Positions 1-11,168 of a stretch of DNA of 64,000 nucleotides are shown piece after piece. How positions within the stretch are numbered: the stretch's first letter is position 1; each line of letters starts with the position of its first letter. The notes beneath the pieces are model-generated. The model was not told the DNA's origin. It was given only the letters and a program-made list of their open reading frames with translations, and did not search any database. The stretch is from Petrolisthes cinctipes (Eukaryota > Arthropoda > Malacostraca > Decapoda > Porcellanidae): assembly GCA_033782935.1 (NCBI GenBank), contig JAWQEG010000129.1:1307001-1371000 (forward strand), in the 5' to 3' direction. The position numbers were made by a program, and so were the translations under genes.

Positions 1-677
1 AGTAGGCATGTACAGATCGCTTCTGGAACCCCAAAATATCGAATTTTCTGGTGTTTAGGGCTAGAATTTGAGATATAAACGGGTACAGAAGATGCATGCA
101 CATATCGACTTTTGGGCACCTAAAAGATCGATTTTCAGTATGTTTTGGGCCTGTATTATGAAAATACTCTAACACGGAGTAGGCATGTACAGATCGCTTC
201 TGGGACCCCTAAATATCGAATTTTCGGGTGTTTAGGGCCTGAATTTGAGATATAAACGGGTACATAAGATACATGCACATATTGACTTTGGGCATCGTAA
301 TAAATCGATTTTGAGCATGTTTTGGGCCTGTACTTTGAAAATACTCTAACACGGAGTAGGCATGTACAGATCGCTTCTGGGACCCCAAAATATCGAATTT
401 TCGGGTGTTTTGAGCCTGAATTTGAGATATAAACTGGTACTGAAGATGCATGCACATTTCGACTTTTTGGCACCTAAAACATCGATTTTGAGCATGTTTT
501 GGGCCTGTATTTTGAAAATACTCTAACAAGGAGTAGGCATGTACAGATCGCTTCTGGGACCCCAAAATATCGAATTTTTGAGTGTTTTGGGCCTGAATTT
601 GAGATATCGACTTTACGCACCTAAAATATCGATTTTTAGCATGTTTTGAGCCTATATTTTGAAAATATTCTAGCACT

Positions 678-1677
678 GAGTAGGCATGTACAGATTGCTT
701 CTGGGATCCCTAAATATCGAATTTTCGGATGTTTTGGGCCTGAATTTGAGATATAAACGGGTACAGAAGATGCATGCACATATTGACTTTGGGCATCTAA
801 AATATCGTTTTTCAGCATGTTTTGGGCCTGTTTTTTGAAAATACTCTAACACGGAGTAGGCATGTATAGATCGCTTCTAGGACCCCAAAATATAGAATTT
901 TCGGGTGTTTTGAGCCTGAATTTGAGATATAAACGGGTACTGAAGATGCATGCACATATCGACTTTTTGGCACCTAAAATATCGATTTTGAGCATGTTTT
1001 CGGCTTGTTTTTTTAAAATACTCTAACACGGAGTAGGCATGTACAGATCGCTTTTGGGACCCCAAAATATCGAATTTTCGGGTGTTTTGAGCCTGAATTT
1101 GAGATATCGACTTTACGCACCTAAAATATCGATTTTTAGCATGTTTTGAGCCTATATTTTGAAAATATTCTAGCACTGAGTAAGCATGTACAGGTCGTTT
1201 CTAGGACCCCAAAATATCGAATTTTCGGGTGTTTTGAGCCTGAATTTGAGATATAAACGAGTACAGAAGATGCATACACATATTGACTTTGGGCACCAAA
1301 AATATCGATTTTCAGCATGTTTTGGGCCTGAATTTTGAAAATACTCTAACACGGAGTAGGCATGTACAGATCGCTTCTGGGATCCCAAAATATCGAATTT
1401 TAGGGTGTTTAGGGCCAGAATTTGAGATATAAACGGGTACAGAAGATGCATGCACATATCGACTTTTGGGCACCTAAAAGATCGATTTTCAGTATGTTTT
1501 TGGCCTGTATTTTGAAAATACTCTAACACGGAGTAGGCATGTACAGATCGCTTCTGGGACCCCTAAATATCAAATTTTCGGATGTTTTGAGCCTGAATTT
1601 GAGATATCGACTTTGGGCACCTAAAATATCGATTTTTAGCATGTTTTGAGCCTATATTTTGAAAATATTCTAGCAAT
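678..1677. repeat. Two long-long-short trimers, 500 bp each
   Basis: Unit starts at 678, 854, 1031, 1178, 1354, 1531 and 1678 give lengths 176, 177, 147, 176, 177, 147. This is two consecutive 500-bp long-long-short trimers, the simplest higher-order unit in this array. The same order recurs widely, for example through most of the 2,856-bp duplicated block near 38-43 kb. The region around it (1-2530) continues the same pattern with no other content. Confidence 0.85.
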
Positions 1678-2370
1678 GAGTAGGCATGTACAGATCGCTT
1701 CTGGGACCCCAAAATATCGAATTTTCGGGAGTTTTGAGCCTTAATTTGACATATAAACGAGTACAGAAGATGCATGCACATATCGACTTTTGGGCACCTA
1801 AAATATCGATTTTGAGCATGTTTTGAGCCTGAATTTTGAAAATACTCTAACACGGAGTAGGCATGTACAGATCGCTTCTGGGACCCCAAAATATCGAATT
1901 TTCGGGAGTTTTGAGCCTTAATTTGACATATAAAAGAGTATAGAAGATGCATGCACATATTGACTTTGGGCACCAAAAATATCGATTTTCAGCATGTTTT
2001 TTGCCTGAATTTTGAAAATACTCTAACACGGAGTAGGCATGTACAGATCGCTTCTGGGACCCCAAAATAACGAATTTTCGGGTGTTTAGGGCCAGAATTT
2101 GATATATAAACGGGTACAGACGATGCATGCACATATCGACTTCTGGGCACCTAAAAGATCGATTTTCAGTATGTTTTTGGCCTGTATTTTGAAAATACTC
2201 TAACTCGGAGTAGGCATGTACAGATTGCTTCTGGGACCCCAAAATATTGAATTTTCGGGTATTTTGTTCCTGAATTTGAAATATAATCGGGTACAGAAGA
2301 TGCATGCACATATCAACTTTTGGGCACCTAAAATATCGATTTTGAGCATGTTTTGAGCCTATATTTTGAA

Positions 2371-2400
2371 AACATTCTAGCACAGATCGCTTCTGGGACC
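2371..2400. repeat. Monomer junction with a private 15-bp deletion
   Basis: At the unit boundary the sequence runs TTCTAGCACAGATCGCTTC. The normal form has TGAGTAGGCATGTAC between AGCAC and AGATCG, so 15 bp is absent. The deleted stretch ends in TAC next to a retained CAC, a possible short homology. I saw this exact junction only here. The loss is a multiple of three, so the artefactual open frame continues through it. Confidence 0.8.
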
Positions 2401-2529
2401 CCAAAATATCGAATTTTCGGGTGTTATGAGCCTGAATTTGAGATATAAACGAGTATAGAAGATGCATACACATATTGACTTTGGGCACCAAAAATATCGA
2501 TTTTGAGCATGTTTTGGGCCTGTATTTTG

Positions 2530-5500
2530 AAAATACTCTAACACGGAATAGGCACGTACAGATCGCTTCTGGGACCTCTAAATATCGAAGTTTCGGGTTT
2601 TTTGGGACTGAATTTGAGATATCGAATTTTTGGCACATAAAATATCGATTTTTAGCATGTTTTTAGCCTATATTTTGAAAATATTCTAGCACTGAGTAGG
2701 CATGTACAGATTGCTTCTAGGACCCCAAAATATTGAATTTTCGGGTGTTTTGAGCCTGAATTTGTGATATAAACGGGTATAGAAGATACATGCACATATT
2801 GACTTTGGGCATCTAAAATATCGATTTTCAGCATGTTTTGGGCCGGTATTTTGAATATACTCTAACACGAAGTAGGCATGTACAGATCGCTTCTGGGACC
2901 CCAAAATATCGAATTTTTGGGTGTTTTGGGCCTGAATTTGAGATATCGCCTTTACGCACCTAAAATATCGATTGTTAGCATGATTTGAGCCTATAATTTG
3001 AAAATATTCTAGCACTGAATAGGTATGTACAGATCGCTTCTAGGACCCCAAAATATCGAATTTTCGGGTGTTTTGAGGCTGAATTTGAGATATAAACGAG
3101 TACAGAAGATGCATGCACATATCGACTTTTGGGCACCTAAAATATCGATTTTGAGCATGTTTTTTAGCCTATATTTTGAAAACATTCTAGCACTGAATAG
3201 GCATGTACAGATCGCTTCTGGGACCCCAAAATATCGAATTTTCGGGTGTTTAGGGCCAGAATTTGAGATATAAACGGGTACAGAAGATATATGCACATAT
3301 TGACTTTGGGCATCTAAAATATCGATTTTCAGCATGTTTTTGGGCCTGTATTTTGAAAATACTCTAACAAGGAGTAGGCATGTACAGATCGCTTCTGGGA
3401 CCCCAAAATATCGAATTTTCGGGTGTTTTGGGCCTGAAATTTAGATATCGCCTTTACGCACCTAAAATATCGATTTTTAGCATGTTTTGAGCCTATATTT
3501 TGAAAATATTCTAGCAAAGAGTAGGCATGTACAGATCGCTTCTGGGACCCCAAAATATCGAATTTTCGGGTGTTTTAAGCCTGAAATTGAGATATAAACG
3601 AGTACAGAAGATGCATTCACATATCGACTTTTGGGCACCTAAAATATCGATTTTGAGCATGTTTTGAGTCTATATTTCGAAAACATAAAGCACTGAGTAG
3701 GCATGTACAGATCGCTTCTGGGACCCATAAATATCGAATTTTTGGGTGTTTTAAGGTTGAATTTGGGATATAAACTGGTGTAGAATATGCATACACATAT
3801 TGACTATGGGCACCAAAAATATCGTTTTTCAACATGTTTTGGGCCTGAATTTTGAAAATACTCTAACACGGAGTAGGCATGTACAGATCGCTTCTGGGAC
3901 CCCAAAATACCGAATTTTCGGGTGTTTTGAGCCTGAATTTGAGATATAAACGGGTACTGAAGATGCAAGCACATATCGACTTTTTGGCACCTAAAACATC
4001 GATTTTGAGCATGTTTACGTCCTGTATTATGAAAATGCTCTAACAAGGAGTAGGCATGTACAGATTGCTTTTGGGAACCCAAAATATCGAATTTTTGGGT
4101 GTTTCGGGCCTGAATTTGAGATATCGACTTTACGCACCTAAAATATCGATTTTGAGCAAGTTTTGAGCCTATATTTTGAAAATATTCTAGCACTGAGTAG
4201 GCATGTACAGATCGCTTCTGGGACCCCAAAATATCGAATTTTCGGGTGTTTTGGGCCTGAATTTGAGATATCGCCTTTACGCACCTAAAATATCGATTTT
4301 TAGCATGATTTGAGCCTATAATTTGAAAATATTCTAGCACTGAATAGGTATGTACAGATCGCTTCTGGGACCCCAAAATATCGAATTTTCGGGTGTTTTG
4401 AGGCTGAATTTGAGATATAAACGAGTACAGAAGATGCATGCACATATCGACTTTTGGGCACCTAAAATATCGATTTTGAGCATGTTTTGAGCCTATATTT
4501 TGAAAACATTCTAGCACTGAATAGGCATGTACAGATCGCTTCTGGGACCCAAAAATATTGAATTTTCGGGTGTTTAGGGCCAGAATTTGAGATATAAACG
4601 GGTACAGAAGATATATGCACATATTGACTTTGGGCATCTAAAATATCGATTTTCAGCATGTTTTTGGGCCTGTATTTTGAAAATACTCTAACAAGGAGTA
4701 AGCATGTACAAATCGCTTCAGGGACCCCAAAATATCGAATTTTCGGGTGTTTTGGGCCTGAAATTTAGATATCGCCTTTACGCACCTAAAATATCGATTT
4801 TTAGCATGTTTTGAGCCTATATTTTGAAAATATTCAAGCACTGAGTAGGCATGTCCAGATCGCTTCTGGGACCCCAAAATATCGAATTTTCGGGTGTTTA
4901 GGGCCAGAATTTGAGATATAAACGAGTACAGAAGATGCATGCACATATCGAGCTTTTGGGCACCTAAAAGATCGATTTTCAGTATGTTTTTGGCCTGTAT
5001 TTTGAAAATACTCTAACACGGAGTAAACATGTACAGATCGCTTCTAGGACCCCTAAATATCGAATTTTCGGGTGTTTTGGGCCTTAATTTGAGATATCGC
5101 CTTTACGCACCTAAAATATCGATTTTTAGCATGTTTTGAGCCTATATTTTGAAAATATTCTAGCACTAAGTAGGCATGTACAGATTGTGTCTGGGACCCC
5201 AAAATATCGAATTTTCGGGTGTTTTGAGCCTGAATTTGAGATATAAACGAGTACAGAAGATGCATGCACATATCGACTTTTGGGCACCTAAAATATCGAT
5301 TTTGAGCATGTTTTGAGCCTATATTTTGAAAACATTCTAGCACTAAGTAGGCATGTACAGATCGCTTTTGGGACCCCAAAATATCGAATTTTTGGGTGTT
5401 TTGAGCCTGAATTTGAGATATAAACGAGTATAGAAGATGCATTCACATATCGACTTTTGGGCACCTAAAATATCGATTTTGAGCATGTTTTGAGCCTATA

Positions 5501-8500
5501 TTTTGAAAACATTCTAGCACTGAGTAGGCATGTACAGATCGCTTCTTGGACCCTAAAATATCGAATTTTCGGGTGCTTAGAGCCAGAATTTGAGATATAA
5601 ACGTTTACTGAAGATGCATGCACATATCGACTTTTGGGCACCTAAAAGATCGATTTTCAGTATGTTTTGGGCCTGTATCTTGAAAATACTCTAACACGGA
5701 GTAGGCATGTACAGATCGCTTCTGGGACCCCTAAATATCGAATTTTCGGGTGTTTTGGGCCTTAATTTGAGATATCGCCTTTACGCACCTAAAATATCGA
5801 TTTTTAGCATGTTTTGAGCCTATATTTTGAAAATATTCTAGCACTGAGTAGGCATGTACAGATCGCTTCTGGGACCCCAAAATATCGAATTTTCGGGTGT
5901 TTTAAGCCTGAATTTGAGATATAAACGGGTACAGAAGATACATGCACATATTGACTTTGGGCATCTAAAATATCGATTTTCAGCATGTTTTGGGCCTGAA
6001 TTTTGAAAATACTCTAACACGGAGTAGGCATGTACAGATCGCTTCTGGTACCCCTAAATATCGAAGTTTCGGGAGTTTTGGGAATGAATTTGAGATATCG
6101 ACTTTTTGGCACCTAAAATATCGATTTTTAGCATGTTTTTAGCCTATATTTTGAAAATATTCTAGTACTGAGTAGGCATGTACAGATTGCTTGTGGGACC
6201 CCAAAATATTGAATTTTCGGGTGTTTTGAGCCTGAATTTGAGATATAAACGGGTACAGAAGATACCTGCACATATTGACTTTGGGCATCTAAAATATCGA
6301 TTTTCAGCATGTTTTGGGCCTGTATTTTGAAAATACTCTAACACGGAGTAGGCATGTACAGATCGCTTCTGGTACCCCAAAATATCGAATTTTCGGGTGT
6401 TTTGAGCCGGAATTTGAGATATAAACGGGTACTGAAGATGCATTCACATATCGACTTTTGGGCACATAAAATATCGATTTTGACCATGTTTTAAACCTAT
6501 ATTTTGAAAACATTCTAGCACTGAGTAGGCATGTACAGATCGCTTCTGGGACCCCAAAATATCGAATTTTCGGGTGTTTTGAGCCTGAATTTGAGATATA
6601 AACGGGTACAGAAGATACCTGCACATATTGACTTTGGGCATCTAAAATATCGATTTTCAGCATGTTTTGGACCTGTATTTTGAAAAAACTCTAACACGGA
6701 GTAGGCATGTACAGATCGCTTCTGGGACCCCAAAATATCGAATTTTCGGGTATTTTGAGACTGAATTTGAGATATAAACGGGTACTGATGATGCATGCAC
6801 AAACCGACTTTTGGGCACCTAAAATATCGATTTTGAGCATGTCTTGGGTCTGTATCTTGAAAACATTCTAACTAGGAGTAGGCATGTACAGATCGCTTCT
6901 GGGACCCCAAAATATCGAATTTTCGGGTGTTTTGAGCCTGAATTTGAGATATAAACGAGTACTGAAGATGCATGCACATATCGACTTTTGGGCACCTAAA
7001 ATATCGATTTCCAGCATGTTTTTAGCCTATATTTTGAAAAAATTCTAGCACTGAGTAGGCATGTACAGATCGCTTCAGAGACCCCAAAATATTGAATTTT
7101 CGTGTGATTTGAGGTTGAATTTGGAATATAAACGGGTGCAGAAGATGCATACACATATTAATTTTGGGCACCAAAAATATCGATTTTATGCATGTTTTGG
7201 GCCTGTATTTTGAAATTACTCTAACACGGAGTAGGCATGTACAGATCGCTTCTGGGACCCCAAAATATCGAATTTTCGGGTGTTTTGAGCCTGAATTTGA
7301 GATATCGACTTTGGGCACCTAAAATATCGATTTTTAGCATGTTTTGAGCCTATATTTTGAAAATATTCTAGCACTGAGTAGACATGTACAGATCGCTTCT
7401 GGGATCCCTAAATATCGAATTTTTCGGTATTTTGGGCCTGAATTTGAGATATAAACGGATACAGAAGATACATGCACATATTGACTTTGGGAATCTAAAA
7501 TATCGATTTTCAGCATGTTTTGGGCCTGTATATTAAAAATACTCTAACACGGAGTAGGCATGTACAGATCGCTTCTAGGACCCCAAAATATTGAATTTTC
7601 GGGTGTTTTGAGCCTGAATTTGAGATATAAACGGGTACTGAAGATGCATGCACATATCGACTTTTTGGCACCTAAAAGATCGATTTTCAGTATGTTTTTG
7701 GCCTGTATTTTGAAAATACTCTAACACGGAGTAGGCATGTACAGATCGCTTCTGGGACCTCTAAATATCGAATTTTCGGAAGTTTTGAGCCTGAATTTGA
7801 GATATCGACTTTGGGCACCTAAAATATCGATTTTTAACATGTTTTGAGCCTATATTTTGAAAATATTCTAGCACTGAGTAGGCATGTACAGATCACTTCT
7901 GGGACCCCAAAATTTCGAATTTTCGGGTGTTTTGAGCCTTAATTTGAGATATAAACGAGTACAGAAGATGCATGCAAATATCGACTTTTGGGCACCTAAA
8001 ATATCGATTTTGAGCATGTTTTGAGCCTATATTTGGAAAACATTCTAGCACTGAGTAGGCATGTACAGATCGCTTCTGGGACCCCAAAATATCGAATTTT
8101 TGGGTGTTTTAAGCCTGAATTTGAGATATAAACGAGTATAGAAGATGCATACACATATTGACTTTGGGCACCAAAAATATCGATTTTCAGCATGTTTTGG
8201 GCCTGAATTTTGAAAATACTCTAACACGGAGAAGGCATGTACAGATCGCTTCTGGGACACCAAAATATCGAATTTTCGGGTGTTTAGAGCCAGAATTTGA
8301 TATATAAACGGGTACAGACGATGCAAGCACAGATCGACTTTTGGGCACCTAAAAGATCGATTTTCATTATGTTTTGGGCCTGTATTTTGAAAATACTCTA
8401 ACACGGAGTAGGCATGTACAGATCGCTTCTGTTACCCCAAAATATCGAATTTTCGGGTGTTTTGGGCCTGAATTTAAGATATCGCCTTTACGCACTTAAA

Positions 8501-11150
8501 ATATAGATTTTTAGCATGTTTTTTAGCCTATATTTGGAAAATATTCTAGCACTGAGTAGGCATGTACAGATCGCTTCTGGAACCCCAAAATATCGAATTT
8601 TCGGGTGTTTTGAGCTTGAATTTGAGATATAAACGAGTACAGAAGATGCATGCACATATCGACTTTTGGGCACCTACAATATCGATTTTGAGCATGTTTT
8701 GAGCCTATATTTTGAAAACATTCTAGCACTGAGTAGGCATGTACAGATCGCTTCTGGGACCCCAAAATATCGAATTTTCGGGTGTTTAGGGCCAGAATTT
8801 GAGATATAAACGGGTACAGAAGATGCAAGCACAGATCGACTTTTGGGCACCTAAAAGATCGATTTTCATTATGTTTTGGGCCTGTATTTTGAAAATACTC
8901 TAACACGGAGTAATCATGTACAGATCGCTTCTGGGACCCATAAATATCGAATTTTCGTGTGTTTTGGGCCTTAAATTAAGATATCGCCTTTACGCACCTA
9001 AAATATCGATTTTGAGCATGTTTTGAGCCTATATTTTGAAAATATTCTAGCACTGAGTAGGCATGTACAGATTGCTTCTGGGACCCCAAAATATCGAATT
9101 TTTGGGTGTTTTAAGGTTGAATTTGGGATATAAACGGGTGTAGAAGATGCATACACATATTGATTTTGGGCACCAAAAATATCGTTTTTCAGCATGTTTT
9201 GGGCCTGAATTTTGAAAATACTCTAACACGGAGTAGGCATGAACAGATCGCTTCTGGGACCCCTAAATATCGAATTTTCGGGTGTTTTGGGCCGAATTTA
9301 AGATATCGACTTTTTGGCACCTAAAATATCGATTTTTAGCCTGTTTTAAGCCTATAATTTGAAAATATTCTAGCAATGAGTAGGCATGTACATATCGCTT
9401 CTGGGACCCCAAAATATCGAATTTTCGGGTATTTTGAGCATGAATTTGAGATATAAACTGGTACTGATGATGCATGCATATATCGACTTTTGGGCTCCTA
9501 AAATATCGATTTTGAGCATGTTTTGGGTCTGTATCTTGAAAACATTCTAACTAGGAGTAGGCATGTACAGATCGCTTCTGGGACCCCAAAATATCGAATT
9601 TTCGGGTTTTTTGAGTCTGAATTTGAGATATAAACGAGTACAAAAGATGCATGCACGTATCGACTTTTGGGCACCTAAAATATCGATTTTGAGCATGTTT
9701 TGAGCCTATATTTTGAAAACATTCTAGCACTGAGTAGGCATGTACAGATCGCTTCTGGGACCCCAAAATATCGAATTTTCGGGTGTTTTGAGCCTGAATT
9801 TGAGATATAAACGAGTATAGAAGATGCATACACATATTGACTTTGGGCACCAAAAATATCGATTTTTAGCATGTTTTGGGCCTGTCTTTTGAAAATACTC
9901 TAACACGGAGTAGGCATGTACAGATCGCTTCTGGGACCCCAAAATATCGAATTTTTCGGGTGTTTAGGGCCAGAATTTGAGATATAAACGGGTACATAAG
10001 ATGCATGCACATATTGACTTTTGGGCACCTAAAAGATCGATTTTCAGTATGTTTTTGGCCTGTATTTTGAATATACTCTAACACGGAATAGGCACGTATA
10101 GATCGCTTCTGGGACCTCTAAATATCGAAATTTCGGGTGTTTTGGGACTGAATTTGAGATATCGACTTTTTGGCACATAGAATATCGATTTTTAGCATGT
10201 TTTTAGCCTATATTTTGAAAATATTCTAGCACTGAGTAGGCATGTACAGATTGCTTCTAGGACCCCAAAATATTGAATTTTCGGGTGTTTTGAGCCTGAA
10301 TTTGAGATATAAACGGATATAGAAGATACATGCACATATTGACTTTGGGCATCTAAAATATCGATTTTCAGCATGTTTTGGGCCTGTATTTTGAAAATAC
10401 TCTAATACGAAGTAGGCATGTACAGATCGCTTTTGGGACCCCAAAATATCGAATTTTCGGGTGTTTTGGGCCTGAATTTGAGATATCGCCTTTACGCACC
10501 TAAAATATCGATTTTTAGCATGTTTTGAGCCTATATTTTGAAAATATTCTAGCACTAAGTAGGCATGTACAGATCGCTTCTGGGACCCCAAAATATTGAA
10601 TTTTCGGGTATTTTGAGCCTGAATTTGAGATATAAACGGGTACTGATGATGCATGCACATATCGACTTTTGGGCACCTAAAATATCGAGTTTGAGCATAT
10701 TTTGGGTCTGTATCTTGAAAACATTCTAACTAGGAGTAGGCATGTACAGATCGCTTCTGAGATCCCTAAATATCGAATTTTCGGGTGTTTTGAGCCTGAA
10801 TTTGAGATATAAACGAGTACTGAAGATGCATGCACATATCGCCTTTTGGGCACCTAAAATATCGATTTTCAGCATGTTTTTAGCCTATATTTTGAAAAAA
10901 TTCTAGCACTGAGTAGGCATGTACAGATCGCTTCTGGGACCCCAAAATATTGAATTTTCGAGTGTTTTGAGGTTGAATTTGGAATATAAACGGGTGCAGA
11001 AGATGCATACACATATTAACTTTGGGCACCAAAAATATCGATTTTAAGCATGTTTTCGGCCTGTATTATGAAAATGCTCTAACAAGGAGTAGGCATGTAC
11101 AGATCGCTTTTGGGACCCCAAAATATCGAATTTTTCGGTGTTTTGGGCCT
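2530..11150. repeat. Diverged satellite stretch with scattered paralogous segments
   Basis: Only satellite monomers are present, with more private substitutions than further right and no single repeating long unit. Two internal paralogies stand out. About 2,994-3,600 matches about 4,319-4,950 at an offset near 1,324 bp, sharing TGAATAGGTATGTACAG. About 2,530-3,000 matches about 10,070-10,550 at an offset of 7,540 bp, sharing GGGACCTCTAAATATCGAA and TTTTTGGCACATA. I see nothing else in this interval. Confidence 0.85.
5021..5167. repeat. Reference short monomer, 147 bp
   Basis: The unit from GAGTAAACATG at 5021 to the next start at 5168 is 147 bp; the following unit (5168-5344) is 177 bp. Against a long unit it reads GAGATATCGCCTTTACGCACC where the long form has an extra A-rich stretch ending in CACATAT. 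This is a 29-bp loss bounded by ATAT on both sides, plus one fewer T, making 30 bp. Many short units share the linked variants TTTACGCACC and GATTTTTAGCATG, so they descend mainly from one deletion event spread by homogenisation. Confidence 0.93.
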
Positions 11151-11168
11151 GAATTTGAGATATCTACT

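Noticed and set aside
2475..2666. Promoters, terminators, tRNA or rRNA genes
   Set aside because: A+T-rich stretches such as GATATAAACG resemble TATA elements but repeat in nearly every monomer with no gene downstream; no cloverleaf or rRNA-like sequence was seen.
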